A DNA stretch of 64,000 nucleotides from Saccharospirillum impatiens DSM 12546 (GTDB lineage: Bacteria; Pseudomonadota; Gammaproteobacteria; Pseudomonadales; Natronospirillaceae). Made by a program: the position numbers and the translations under genes. Shown piece by piece: positions 8,426 through 17,204 of this stretch; position 1 is the stretch's first letter; each line of letters starts with the position of its first letter. The stretch covers positions 1 to 64,000 of the forward strand of contig NZ_AUIH01000014.1 of assembly GCF_000423605.1 (NCBI RefSeq), in the 5' to 3' direction. The notes below the pieces were generated by a model. The model had not been told where the DNA came from. It did not search any database and saw only the letters and a program-made list of their open reading frames with translations.

Positions 8426-8818
8426 ATGAAAACAACGTCACTGGCTTTATGCCTATCCCTCCTGCTGATCAGCGGGACAATTCTGGCAGATGATGACTGC
8501 GACGACCCCATTGCCAACTGGCAGCCACGAGAGGCATTACGCCAGCAACTGCAAGCCGAAGGCTGGATCGTTTATCGAATCAAGGTTGACGACGGCTGCT
8601 ATGAAGTCAAAGCACAGGACAATCAGGGACACCGCGTGGAAGCCAGCTTTGCCCCCGCTTCACTTGAGCTCATGGAGCTGGAGCGAGAAGACGATGACGA
8701 TGACGATGACGAACGTCAGGATCGGAACACTGAGGACCGCCAACCAACACCCGCCACCGAGCCATCGGCACCAGCGAACGGCATTGTAAACAATCGTCCT
8801 ACGGTCACCGTTGAATAA
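8426..8818 (+). CDS. PepSY domain periplasmic protein
   Basis: A 130-residue protein with a clean signal peptide (cleavage likely after about residue 21, ILA-DD). A single PepSY-like domain (about 30-90) has the pattern REALRQQLQAEGWIVYRIKVDDGCYEV, that is, a helix then G-W-x-V-x-x-(I/K)-x-V-D-D-G-x-Y-E-V. The tail is an aspartate-rich stretch followed by a low-complexity Pro/Thr/Ala segment. Small PepSY proteins of this kind are regularly found next to QseBC-like systems and PepSY-TM cytochrome or flavin reductases. It is the first gene of a three-gene plus-strand run. Its aspartate run could bind cations; this is only a suggestion. Confidence 0.75.
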   Translation: MKTTSLALCLSLLLISGTILADDDCDDPIANWQPREALRQQLQAEGWIVYRIKVDDGCYEVKAQDNQGHRVEASFAPASLELMELEREDDDDDDDERQDRNTEDRQPTPATEPSAPANGIVNNRPTVTVE

Positions 8819-8857
8819 CCGTTTTACGACGAAAACCGCCTACCCGGAGAGCAGATC

Positions 8858-9328
8858 ATGAAGCACACATTATTAACGCTGGGGCTGGCCATGGTGCTGG
8901 CATTCCCAGCCATGGCCCTGGCAAAGGAAGTCACACTAATCACTGAAATGAGCAGCTACCGCGGAGATGGCGCTTACCTCGCCCTTTACCTGACGGATTC
9001 AAACGGGGTTTACAAAGGCACGCTCTGGATCGCCGGCGGAAAAAACAAGTACTACGAGCACCTGCGTGACTGGGCCAGAGGCAGCCGCATGAACCAGGCA
9101 GACTACGATGGCCTGACCGGTGCCAGTGTTACCCAGGGACGCACCCTCAGAATTACTCTCGACCTGGACAATTCACTGATCGACAGCGGCCATGAAATTC
9201 GAATCGATTCGGCCGTGGAAGATCTTCGCGACAACCGTTCGGATGTCGTGGCACCACTGACCACAGAAGGTGCGGGTATACCCATCAGCGGACGAGGCTA
9301 CGTGCAATCGTTCACCTACGAATTTTGA
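8858..9328 (+). CDS. DUF2271 protein with ApbE-type flavinylation motif
   Basis: A 156-residue exported protein (signal peptide about 1-22, cleavage near ALA-KE) of the DUF2271 family. Residues 84-92, DGLTGASVT, match the motif D-x-x-(S/T)-G-A-(S/T)-x-T in which ApbE attaches FMN to the last threonine (here Thr92). The gene lies 40 bases after the PepSY protein and 22 bases before the PepSY-TM flavoprotein, so a periplasmic flavin carrier receiving electrons from that membrane reductase is a coherent model. What is seen is the motif and the order; covalent flavin is inferred. No apbE gene is in the window. Confidence 0.7.
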   Translation: MKHTLLTLGLAMVLAFPAMALAKEVTLITEMSSYRGDGAYLALYLTDSNGVYKGTLWIAGGKNKYYEHLRDWARGSRMNQADYDGLTGASVTQGRTLRITLDLDNSLIDSGHEIRIDSAVEDLRDNRSDVVAPLTTEGAGIPISGRGYVQSFTYEF

Positions 9329-9350
9329 AGCTATAGCAGGAGTCCTCCTC

Positions 9351-11573
9351 ATGTGGCGCACTCTTCATTCACTACCCGGCTTATTGGCGGCTGTGTTTCT
9401 GATCACTATTGCCACCACCGGGGCAATATTATCGGTGTCGCCAGCTCTGGAACGTTCAGATGCGACCATTCCGGCAACCGGTGCGGTTTCAGTCGCTCAG
9501 CTTGCCGGGCGCGTGGTGACCCATTACCCACAGACAGAACAGATCAAGCGTTTAGCTTCGGGCGTGATCGTCGTTTATTATTTGAATGATGGTACCCCGG
9601 AAGCAGACCGGGTCGACCCCCTGACGGGACTGGGCATCGGCGCCTTCCAACCGTCACCCCTGTTTCGCTGGGTTAAAGACCTGCACCGCGCCTTTTTGCG
9701 AGCAAATGACGGACGCCTGCTCTCTGGTGCCACCGCTTTTATAATGGTGCTTATGTGCCTTTCCGGATCCTTCTTGCTGGCTCGTCGCTCTGGTGGCTGG
9801 CGGTCCCTTTTGCGACCGCTAAAGGGAGCCGGTGACCGTCGAGTTCACGCTGAGCTTGCACGATTTGCGGTCATCGGACTGTTATTATCAGCCCTGACCG
9901 GGGGCTATATGTCAGCCGTTCGATTCGGCCTGGTACCAGAGCCGACTGGCAATGAGCCAGACTACCCGGCCGAGGTATCCGGAGGTGTACCAGCCACGGT
10001 CACATCACTGAAGGCGCTGCAGGAAACAGACCTGAACAACCTTCATGAACTTGTCTTTCCCTACCCGAATGATCCACAGGATGTGTATTCACTGGCCACC
10101 CGACAAGGCTCGGGGTTTGTTGACCAGTCTACCGGCGAACTCCTTAAATTTCAGGCCACAACACCTCATAGCCGGCTCCATGACGTCATCGTCAGTCTGC
10201 ATACAGGCGAGGGTTTGTGGTGGTTTGGTTTGATACTGGGTACGGCTTCACTGTCTGTTCCCGTGCTCAGCGTCAGCGGTGCCCGCATCTGGTGGGCACG
10301 TCGCCGTTCAACGGGCCTTGTGCTGAACAACGCCGACATCGCAACCGCCGATACCGTGATTCTGGTCGGATCTGAACACAACACGACCCATGGTTTTGCC
10401 CGAATCCTACATGAGCAAATGGTCGCAGCGGGCAGACGGGTACTGACGGTCGACATGAACGATTTGGCACGCGCTTACCCCAGTGCCTCGATGATGTTTG
10501 TACTGACATCCACCTACGGCGATGGCGGACCTCCCGCCTCTGCCAACCTGTTCATGCAGAGGCTCAGCCATTTTCACGCAACAGAAGGTTTGTCTTTCGC
10601 GGTACTTGGCTTTGGTGATCGGCAGTTCGCCAACTATTGTCAGTTCGCCGTGGAAGTAGACTCGGCGATGAGTTCACTAGGGGTAAGACGGGTCGACGAG
10701 GTCGCTTTTATTGACCGCCAGTCACCCCGACTGTTCAACGAGTGGGGCAACCGCTTGTCAAAACGGATCAATGTGCCGCTGTCACTCGTTCATAACCCAA
10801 AACCTCCAATCCGGTTCGAATTCGAGCTGACTGACCGGGCAGACTTCGGCGTACAGATTCATGCTCCCACCAGCATCCTGAGGTTCGGACCGATCCGGAA
10901 AACCGGTATGGCATCGTGGCTCCCCGGGAGACAGTTCAGACCTTTGCCGGATTTCGAAGCCGGTGACCTGATCGGTGTAGTTCCGCCGGATAATGGAATT
11001 CCCCGATATTATTCGTTGGCCTCTTCAAAATCTGACGGCTTACTGGAAATCTGTGTGCGCAAGCAGCCAGGCGGTGTTTGTTCCGGGTTGCTGCACAACC
11101 TGAAAACGGGTGATCGTATTCAGGGCTTTATTCAGCCTAACCCGGATTTCAGGCCGGCACCCGGCCGCCATCCTGTGATATTGATTGGCGCAGGTGCGGG
11201 CATTGGACCCTTGGCGGGTTTTATCAGAAAAAATGACGCCCGCAACCCCATGTTTCTCTACTGGGGCGGGCGAAACCCCCAATCGGATTTCCTCTACCAG
11301 CCAGAGCTTGACCGCTACCTCGAAGACAGTCGGTTAACCGGTCTGGCTACCGCCTTTTCAAGAACCGAAAACCGGGCTTACGTTCAGGACAGAATCACCG
11401 AAGATGCACCAACCCTGCGAGACATGATTGAAAGGGGCGCGCAGGTACTGGTTTGCGGTGGGCGCGAGATGGCCATCGCCGTCAGTCAGGTATTCAATGA
11501 CTTGCTGATACCACTGGGCACTACTGTCGACACATTAAAACGAGAGGGACGCTATCTGGAAGATGTCTATTAA
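9351..11573 (+). CDS. PepSY-TM / flavodoxin / FAD-NADPH reductase fusion
   Basis: A 740-residue membrane reductase. The N-terminal PepSY-associated membrane domain has helices at about 8-30, 127-147, 173-195 and 305-325 with histidines in the loops (for example DLHRAF). A flavodoxin-like FMN domain follows (about 355-490, TSTYGDGGPPASAN and LGFGDRQFANYC). The sulfite-reductase-type FAD and NADPH domains (about 510-740) have RYYSLASS for FAD, GAGAGIGPLAGF for NADPH, YVQDRI, and a terminal EDVY aromatic stack as in CysJ. It should carry electrons from cytoplasmic NADPH through FAD and FMN to the periplasmic side. I chose ATG 9351 because AGGAG precedes it and earlier in-frame starts overlap the DUF2271 gene. 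The final acceptor is unknown. Confidence 0.85.
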   Translation: MWRTLHSLPGLLAAVFLITIATTGAILSVSPALERSDATIPATGAVSVAQLAGRVVTHYPQTEQIKRLASGVIVVYYLNDGTPEADRVDPLTGLGIGAFQPSPLFRWVKDLHRAFLRANDGRLLSGATAFIMVLMCLSGSFLLARRSGGWRSLLRPLKGAGDRRVHAELARFAVIGLLLSALTGGYMSAVRFGLVPEPTGNEPDYPAEVSGGVPATVTSLKALQETDLNNLHELVFPYPNDPQDVYSLATRQGSGFVDQSTGELLKFQATTPHSRLHDVIVSLHTGEGLWWFGLILGTASLSVPVLSVSGARIWWARRRSTGLVLNNADIATADTVILVGSEHNTTHGFARILHEQMVAAGRRVLTVDMNDLARAYPSASMMFVLTSTYGDGGPPASANLFMQRLSHFHATEGLSFAVLGFGDRQFANYCQFAVEVDSAMSSLGVRRVDEVAFIDRQSPRLFNEWGNRLSKRINVPLSLVHNPKPPIRFEFELTDRADFGVQIHAPTSILRFGPIRKTGMASWLPGRQFRPLPDFEAGDLIGVVPPDNGIPRYYSLASSKSDGLLEICVRKQPGGVCSGLLHNLKTGDRIQGFIQPNPDFRPAPGRHPVILIGAGAGIGPLAGFIRKNDARNPMFLYWGGRNPQSDFLYQPELDRYLEDSRLTGLATAFSRTENRAYVQDRITEDAPTLRDMIERGAQVLVCGGREMAIAVSQVFNDLLIPLGTTVDTLKREGRYLEDVY

Positions 11574-11683
11574 CCGGTACTTCAATGTCGGGGGGTTCTC
11601 CAGGTTGTTGCCCTTGGCTCAATCCAGGCAAACGCAAAAATCGACGTCAGGCGAGGCGTCCGGGACTCCCTTTCCATCGTTGT

Positions 11684-12355
11684 TCACAGGCCCAGTTTTC
11701 CCGGCAGGTCAGACAAGCACGTCACTGAGATGTCTGGCGCTTCATCCCAGGGGTCGAACGGGGCTTCGGTGCGTCGAACCCAGGCGGTTCGCCAGCCAGC
11801 ATGCCGCGCACCCAAGATGTCAAAGGGGTTGCCGGAGATAAGCCAGGTATCGGCGGCCAGGGTATCGGCCGTCTCAAGAAAGTGCTGGTATACCCGGGGG
11901 TCTGGTTTGAAAGTGCGCAGCAGGTCGACACTGACAATGCCGTCCAGCTCGTCGATCAAACCAGCGTTGGTCAGCAACTCTGAGGCAATGGCCGCCTCCC
12001 CGTTGGTGAAGGCAAAGGCACGCACCCCCATCGACGACAGTTGCTGCAACAAACCCACGGCATCCGGAAAGGCCGGCAGGTGACGATAGGCCATTAGCAA
12101 CTGATCGCACTGGTCATCGCTCAATGTCACTGTCGCTTCGCTTAAGGCAAAGTTCAGCGCCTGGCGAGTGCAGACTGAAAACGGCTGATAGTGCGCCATC
12201 AACGCCCGTCGAAAGCTGTACTCCAACTGTTTTTCGCGCCAGCGCCGGGTGATCTGCGCCGCCAGTGGGTCATCGCCGAGCATGTCGGCCAGTGTCATCT
12301 GAATGCCCCGGGTGTCTATCAGGGTGCCGTATACATCAAATGCCAGCGTTGTCAC
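11684..12355 (-). CDS. Haloacid dehalogenase type II-like HAD hydrolase
   Basis: A 223-residue HAD-superfamily protein resembling (S)-2-haloacid dehalogenase. The nucleophile Asp7 lies in LAFDVYGTLID, motif II is FAFTNG (about 113-118), the motif III lysine is in FKPDPRVYQ, and SGNPFDILGARHAGW corresponds to the SSNxWDxxGA motif of the L-2-haloacid dehalogenase group. The helical cap around 20-90 fits that group. It would hydrolyse a C-halogen bond or, as for many relatives, a phosphate ester. It is 10 bases after hisC on the same strand, so probably cotranscribed, without an obvious pathway link. Confidence 0.75.
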   Translation of the reverse strand: MTTLAFDVYGTLIDTRGIQMTLADMLGDDPLAAQITRRWREKQLEYSFRRALMAHYQPFSVCTRQALNFALSEATVTLSDDQCDQLLMAYRHLPAFPDAVGLLQQLSSMGVRAFAFTNGEAAIASELLTNAGLIDELDGIVSVDLLRTFKPDPRVYQHFLETADTLAADTWLISGNPFDILGARHAGWRTAWVRRTEAPFDPWDEAPDISVTCLSDLPGKLGL

Positions 12356-12365
12356 GGTGCCTCCT

Positions 12366-13442
12366 TTAACTCGTCAGGTCGGCCACATAGCCTCTTACCA
12401 GTTCCAGCATCACCGCCATCTCTGTGTCGGTTCCGATCGAAATGCGCACATAGCCGTCGATGCGAGGTTTATTAAAGTAGCGAATGAGTACCTTGTCTGC
12501 ACGCAAACGTTCGCTTAAGTGTGCCGCCTCAAGACCGGCGGGCGGCCGGGCAAACAGGAAATTGGTTTTGGAGGGAAGCACGGTAAACCCCAGCCCGGTC
12601 AGGGCGTCGCAGGTCGCCTGTCGGGTCGCCATGATTTTCTGGCAACAGGCCGTAAAGTACGCCTCATCCTCAATTGCAATGCGCCCGGCGGCCTCGGCGA
12701 TTCGATCAATGGGGTACGGGTTGAAGGAATTTTTGACCCGGTTCAGAGCATCGATCAGAGGCGACTGACCCGCCGCAAACCCCAGGCGCATGCCAGCCAG
12801 CGAACGGGACTTGGACAACGTCTGCACCACCAGTAAATTCGGGTAGCGGTGAATCAATGGTACGGCACTGTCGGCCCCAAAATCGACGTAGGCTTCGTCG
12901 ACCACCACCACTGAACCGGTATTACGCTGCAACAAGCGCTCGATCTGCTCCAGGTTCAGGGCAAGGCCGGTGGGGGCATTCGGGTTGGCGAAGATGATGC
13001 CGCCGTTATCGGTACTGTAGGCGTCGAGATCCAGGGAAAAGTCGTCCGCCAGCGGGATCTGCTGATACTCAACGCCGAACAGCTGACAGTACACCGGATA
13101 AAAACTGTAGGTGATGTCCGGAAACAGGATCGGCCGACTGTGCTTCAGCAACCCCATAAACGCCATGGCCAGCACGTCGTCTGAGCCGTTGCCGGTAAAT
13201 ACCTGATCTGGCGTCAGTTGATGAAAATCCGCCAGGGCTTCTTTCAGGGACTGGGAATTGGGGTCGGGATACAGGCGCAGTCGTTCTGCCGTTTCCGGGA
13301 GCTGCAACAGTTGCGCTACACCGGGTGACGGCGGGTAGGGATTTTCGTTGGTATTGAGCTTGATCAATCCGTCTACTTTGGGTTGTTCACCCGGTGTGTA
13401 GGGATTGAGTGAGTGAACCAGTGGGCTCCAATAAGACGACAT
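12366..13442 (-). CDS. hisC: Histidinol-phosphate aminotransferase
   Basis: PLP-dependent class I/II aminotransferase of 358 residues that makes histidinol phosphate from imidazole acetol phosphate and glutamate. Features seen: LNTNENPYPPSP near residue 30, GNGSDDVLAMAF (84-95) of the PLP phosphate site, ANPNAPTG (about 152-159), DEAYVDF (182-188), and the Schiff-base Lys211 in QTLSKSRSLAGMRLGFAAG. It stands outside a his operon, with the HAD gene downstream. Aromatic or other HisC-like specificities are possible because many genomes carry two hisC paralogues. Confidence 0.9.
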   Translation of the reverse strand: MSSYWSPLVHSLNPYTPGEQPKVDGLIKLNTNENPYPPSPGVAQLLQLPETAERLRLYPDPNSQSLKEALADFHQLTPDQVFTGNGSDDVLAMAFMGLLKHSRPILFPDITYSFYPVYCQLFGVEYQQIPLADDFSLDLDAYSTDNGGIIFANPNAPTGLALNLEQIERLLQRNTGSVVVVDEAYVDFGADSAVPLIHRYPNLLVVQTLSKSRSLAGMRLGFAAGQSPLIDALNRVKNSFNPYPIDRIAEAAGRIAIEDEAYFTACCQKIMATRQATCDALTGLGFTVLPSKTNFLFARPPAGLEAAHLSERLRADKVLIRYFNKPRIDGYVRISIGTDTEMAVMLELVRGYVADLTS

Positions 13443-13536
13443 GCACGACCTCGGTTAGATTGTTGAGCGGGCGGTTATAGCAAAGGCTGCGGTCAACCCG
13501 ACAGCCAGACCCTCCCGGCTGTTAACACCGCACAGC

Positions 13537-13992
13537 TTAATCCTGTTTCAACTGATAGACGATGAAATCGCTCGGGCCACCCGTATAACGATCGTAGAAA
13601 GCCCGGCCACGTTCATTAAAGTGCTGGGTGATCCAGCGCAAGGCGGGCCAGCCACGTTCTTTGGCCAGGTCTTGCAAGCCGGAAAACAAAGCATCAGCGG
13701 CGCCAAGACCCCGGGATTCCGGTGACACAAACATATCGTCCAGAAAGCCGATATCACAACCGCCCAGAGGGCGTGGGCAGGCGCGTACATGGGCCAGCCC
13801 GACAAGGTGCCCCGACTCATCGCACGCGACGAGCCCTTCGAGTACATGGTTGGGGTCGAGCAACCAGCCCCAGACGATATCGGCCGTGGCGGCTTCCATT
13901 GGCGCGTTGTAGAAGTCGGCGTAGCCATCAAACAAAGTGCGCCACTGCGACTTGTCGCCTTCTGTTACAAAGCGGGTTTGGTATTTGGCCAT
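13537..13992 (-). CDS. GNAT family N-acetyltransferase
   Basis: A 151-residue single-domain GNAT. The acetyl-CoA-binding stretch is LDDMFVSPESRGLGAADALFSGL (about 85-108), with the usual V-x-P-x-x-R-G-x-G-x-(A/G) pattern, followed by RWITQHFNERGRAFYDRY near the C-terminus. I chose the ATG at 13992, preceded by GAGGGGAG, instead of a longer frame from 14097 whose N-terminus does not look like the family. The acceptor substrate cannot be told. Confidence 0.8.
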   Translation of the reverse strand: MAKYQTRFVTEGDKSQWRTLFDGYADFYNAPMEAATADIVWGWLLDPNHVLEGLVACDESGHLVGLAHVRACPRPLGGCDIGFLDDMFVSPESRGLGAADALFSGLQDLAKERGWPALRWITQHFNERGRAFYDRYTGGPSDFIVYQLKQD

Positions 13993-14109
13993 GATGCTCC
14001 CCTCTACTCGACATGATTTCAATGACGTCTGGTGTGCTGTTAACGGTATCGGTTTTATCGAGAATTGGTAGGAAATCCCTGAAAAAACCACCCGCACAAA
14101 CCCATTACC

Positions 14110-14658
14110 TCAGCTTGCCATGCATTTTCCCAACAAGGCTTTCATGTGATCGGCACCCAATTCATTGACCCGTTGAATGTTATTGTCGGGAATCGCGTCG
14201 ACATCCGGATAGGCATCAATCGCCGCTTCGAGGGAATCTTCACGCAACAGGTGCAGCATCGGATAGGGTGACCGGTTGGTGTAGTTTTCCGGATCGTCGC
14301 GGTCGGTACCGCCAAACTGATATTTGGGGTGAAAGCTGGCAATCTGGAAGATGCCTTCCAGCTCCAGCTCGATCAACAGCCCTTCGGCGACGCCCAGAAA
14401 ATCGTTGTAATCGTAGAAGCTCTCGTAGATACGCGGATGAATCAGCAGCGTGGTCTCGATGCGGTCTTCTCCGGCCAGAAACACCAGCTCCTCCTGCAAG
14501 GCTTCGATCAACGCCGCTTCAGACGTCGCCTGTGTCACGCTGAACCGCACCCGGTTCTTAATCAGCTCACGCTTGGCAAACGGGCAGAGATTGAGGTCGA
14601 TTACGACCTGCTCGACCCAGGCTCGGGTCTGGGCAATTACGGTGGTGTCGTCGTGCAC
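14110..14658 (-). CDS. DUF1415 family protein
   Basis: A 182-residue soluble protein that follows the DUF1415 pattern throughout: VIDLNLCPFAKREL near residue 20-33, a central region with FYDYNDFLGVAE, and ASFHPKYQFGG followed by NRSPYPMLHLLREDS (about 107-142). The family is common in Proteobacteria and has no known function; the conserved Cys25 and the HP/NRSPYP motifs suggest an enzyme. It is divergent from trpR, whose promoter starts about 60 bases away. Confidence 0.8.
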   Translation of the reverse strand: MHDDTTVIAQTRAWVEQVVIDLNLCPFAKRELIKNRVRFSVTQATSEAALIEALQEELVFLAGEDRIETTLLIHPRIYESFYDYNDFLGVAEGLLIELELEGIFQIASFHPKYQFGGTDRDDPENYTNRSPYPMLHLLREDSLEAAIDAYPDVDAIPDNNIQRVNELGADHMKALLGKCMAS

Positions 14659-14718
14659 TCGGCAAACCTTAATGGCATTGGATTCAGACCCTCAGTGTAT
14701 CACGCCGGCTGAAAAGGC

Positions 14719-14762
14719 TTGACTTCAAACCCCGATCCCGTATCGTACTAGTACGCTAGTAC
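14719..14762 (+). promoter_or_regulatory. trpR-trpEG promoter with Trp operator
   Basis: TTGACT (14719-14724), a 16-base spacer and TATCGT (14741-14746) form a good sigma-70 promoter. GTACTAGTACGCTAGTAC (14745-14762) is a perfect 7-bp inverted repeat around TACG and closely follows the CTAG-centred operator bound by TrpR in enteric bacteria. It overlaps the -10 element, so bound TrpR would block RNA polymerase. Confidence 0.85.
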
Positions 14763-14823
14763 ACCCGCAAGCGACTGCACAACTGCAGCAGACACCCAAA
14801 ACCGAACCGGTAGCTGACTTACC

Positions 14824-15066
14824 ATGACTGAAGACCCGCATAAAACTGAACTCATCCGGCACTTGCTGGATATCGACAGCGCGGATGCCATGGACTCCGC
14901 ACTGGAAAGCCTGCTAACCCCGGCCGAATACCAGGAAATCAGCAAGCGCCTGCAAATCTTCAAGTTACTGAACGAGGGTGTCGCGCATCGCAGAATTGCC
15001 GAATTGCTGGGCGTGGGAATCGCCACCGTATCGCGGGGCTCACGCGCCCTGCGCGATCCCCACTGA
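14824..15066 (+). CDS. trpR: Trp operon repressor TrpR
   Basis: An 80-residue all-helical repressor that binds L-tryptophan and then the operator just upstream. The second half contains the family signature: LLTPAEYQEISKRLQIFKLL (about 29-48), then the reading-head HTH HRRIAELLGVGIATVSRGSRAL (about 55-76). It is shorter than E. coli TrpR (about 108 residues), mainly at the N-terminus. Its stop codon overlaps a possible ATG of the next frame (TGATG at 15064-15068), and trpE follows directly. The operator therefore makes trpR-trpE-trpG a self-repressed operon. Linking trpR to its target genes is unusual in Gammaproteobacteria. Confidence 0.9.
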   Translation: MTEDPHKTELIRHLLDIDSADAMDSALESLLTPAEYQEISKRLQIFKLLNEGVAHRRIAELLGVGIATVSRGSRALRDPH

Positions 15067-15104
15067 TGTTGAATAACCGGAACCCACCTTGCCAGGATGC
15101 CTCT

Positions 15105-16499
15105 ATGTCTGACGCCCCCGAACCCTTTACACTGCCGCGCAAACCACACTATGTGACGCTCGCAGCCGATTGCGATTTCTTTCAATTGTTCAAGAAGATC
15201 GAAAAGCAGTTCGATACCTGTTACATGCTCGAATCACTCGGTGAAGACAGCCATATTGCCCGACACTCCATCATTGGTTTCGATCCGGAATACACTCTGT
15301 ACGCCAATGGCAATCAGCTCACCATTGAAGACCGAGCCGGCAAAGCCAACACCTACACCAGCAGCAACCCCTATGAACTGCTGCGCAGCCTGATGCCGCA
15401 AAACATCATCTCCCGCAAATACGCTGGCGGCCTGAGCGGCTACCTCGGCTACGATGCGATGCAGTATTTCGAGCCCACGCTCTCACTCAAAGCCAACGAC
15501 GACTTCGATACGTTTCGGTTCGGCCTGTACAAAGACGGACTGATCCTCGACAAAATGACCGGTGAAGTCACCTACTTCTACTACGACAACAGCCGGTACG
15601 ACTTTCTGCAGTCACTGATCGATTCGGACGACGTACCCAACGGGGAGCTGAAGATCACGGCTCTCGGCGATACCATGAGCCAGGCCGAACATGCCGCTGC
15701 GGTTGCCAAGGTCAAACAGGACATCGTCGACGGCAAGGTTTTTCAGTGCGAAGTGGGCTTCAAAAAACGGTTCAAAATGGAAGGCGACACCATCGCCCTG
15801 TACGAAAAACTGCGAGACATTAACCCGTCGCCGCAAATGTATTACGTGAAATTCGACGAGCAACGGCTGATTGGCGCCAGTCCGGAAATGCTGTTCCGCT
15901 TGCGCCAGGGCGAAATGGAAACTTTCCCGCTCGCCGGCACCACCAAGCGGGGCGCAACCGCCCAGGAAGACACCCAGTATGCGCGGACCCTGCTCAACGA
16001 TCCGAAAGAAATTGCCGAGCACAATATGATTGTGGATCTGCACCGGAACGACATTGGTCGCGTTGCGCAATTTGGCACCGTCAAAGTGCGCAGCCTCATG
16101 GATATCAAACGGTTCAGTCACGTGCAACACATCTCCAGCGAAATCGTCGGCATCATGGCGGAAGGGGAAGACATGTTTACCGCACTGGCGAGCAATTTCC
16201 CGGCGGGCACACTGACCGGCGCACCGAAGATCGAGGCGATGAAGATCATCAATGATCTGGAGACCGACGGGCGTGGTCCCTATGGTGGTGCCGTTGGGCA
16301 GTTCTCGTTCAATGGAGACTGCACCTTCGCGATCCCGATCCGCACGGTATTTGTGAATGGCGAACGGGCCTATGTGCAAACTTGCGGGGGCAATGTCTAC
16401 GACAGCAACGCTGAGGATGAATACGAAGAAATCCGCCGTAAATTCGCGGGCACACGCAAAGCCCTGGAGCCATTCATGTCGGGAGGGGAGCCCTCATGA
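15105..16499 (+). CDS. trpE: Anthranilate synthase component I
   Basis: Chorismate-binding subunit that converts chorismate and ammonia to anthranilate, the first step of tryptophan synthesis. About 464 residues from ATG 15105. The chorismate-binding domain has the signatures GASPEMLFRL, PLAGTTKRG, ILNDPKE-like LLNDPKEIAEHNMIVDLHRND and FPAGTLTGAPKIEAM. I prefer 15105 because AGGA lies seven bases upstream; an alternative in-frame start at 15066 overlaps the trpR stop. The sequence style (VFQCEVGFKKRF) differs from enteric TrpE and resembles the shorter lineage. It overlaps trpG by four bases (ATGA), implying translational coupling. trpD and trpC do not follow. Confidence 0.9.
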   Translation: MSDAPEPFTLPRKPHYVTLAADCDFFQLFKKIEKQFDTCYMLESLGEDSHIARHSIIGFDPEYTLYANGNQLTIEDRAGKANTYTSSNPYELLRSLMPQNIISRKYAGGLSGYLGYDAMQYFEPTLSLKANDDFDTFRFGLYKDGLILDKMTGEVTYFYYDNSRYDFLQSLIDSDDVPNGELKITALGDTMSQAEHAAAVAKVKQDIVDGKVFQCEVGFKKRFKMEGDTIALYEKLRDINPSPQMYYVKFDEQRLIGASPEMLFRLRQGEMETFPLAGTTKRGATAQEDTQYARTLLNDPKEIAEHNMIVDLHRNDIGRVAQFGTVKVRSLMDIKRFSHVQHISSEIVGIMAEGEDMFTALASNFPAGTLTGAPKIEAMKIINDLETDGRGPYGGAVGQFSFNGDCTFAIPIRTVFVNGERAYVQTCGGNVYDSNAEDEYEEIRRKFAGTRKALEPFMSGGEPS

Positions 16500-17176
16500 A
16501 AATCCTGATCATCGACAACTACGACTCCTTCACCTATAACCTCTACCAGTTTATTGGTGAGATCCTCACCTCGGCCAAAAACCAACACACAATCGACGGC
16601 TTCGAGATCCTGGTTCGCCGTAACGATCAGATCAGCTTTGCCGAGATCGAGGCGATGTCACCGGACCGCATTATCATTTCACCCGGGCCGGGGTCGCCCG
16701 ACGATGAACAGTATTTTGGGGTCTGTGCCGAAGTGATCGAAAAGCTGGGCAAGACCACGCCCTTGCTGGGCGTGTGTCTGGGTATGCAGGGCATTGTGCA
16801 TGTGTTTGGCGGCCAGGTGGTGAAAGCGCCGCTGCCCATGCACGGCAAGATCAGCCCGGTGACGCATAGCGGTCTATCGGTGTTTCGCGGCGTGCCGGAT
16901 CAGTTGGATGTGATGCGGTATCACTCTCTGATTGCCGCAGCCGAAACCTTGCCTGAGTGTTTGCAGGTTACTGCGGCGGTGGGTGACCTCAGTGCGGCTG
17001 ATTTTGAAGACCGGGATCGTCTGGCCCGGGGCGGGAATTTTGAATTGATGGGCGTAAAACATCGCGATTATCCAATACACGGCATTCAGTTTCACCCGGA
17101 ATCCTTTGCCACCGAGGGAGGCAAGGAATTGATTGCAAACTTTTGTTTTTTGAGAGTGAGCGCGGGTGAACTTTGA
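16496..17176 (+). CDS. trpG: Anthranilate synthase component II (glutamine amidotransferase)
   Basis: Class I glutamine amidotransferase of 226 residues that supplies ammonia to TrpE. N-terminal ILIIDNYDSFTYNLYQFIGE is the family signature. ISPGPGSPDD (about 61-70) is the oxyanion region, the nucleophile Cys is in LLGVCLGMQGI (about 88-98), and the His/Glu of the triad are in IQFHPESFATEGG near 197-210. It is slightly longer than usual because of an insertion around ILTSAKNQHTIDGFE. It ends the trpR-trpE-trpG operon; the palindromic repeats that follow may help stop transcription before the convergent DUF1304 gene. Confidence 0.9.
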   Translation: MKILIIDNYDSFTYNLYQFIGEILTSAKNQHTIDGFEILVRRNDQISFAEIEAMSPDRIIISPGPGSPDDEQYFGVCAEVIEKLGKTTPLLGVCLGMQGIVHVFGGQVVKAPLPMHGKISPVTHSGLSVFRGVPDQLDVMRYHSLIAAAETLPECLQVTAAVGDLSAADFEDRDRLARGGNFELMGVKHRDYPIHGIQFHPESFATEGGKELIANFCFLRVSAGEL

Positions 17177-17204
17177 TGGTTAATTGGAAAAAACCAGAAG
17201 TGAA

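Noticed and set aside
14763-15104. trp attenuator or leader peptide
   Set aside because: The space between promoter and trpE is occupied by trpR; no short Trp-rich frame with a following terminator was seen.
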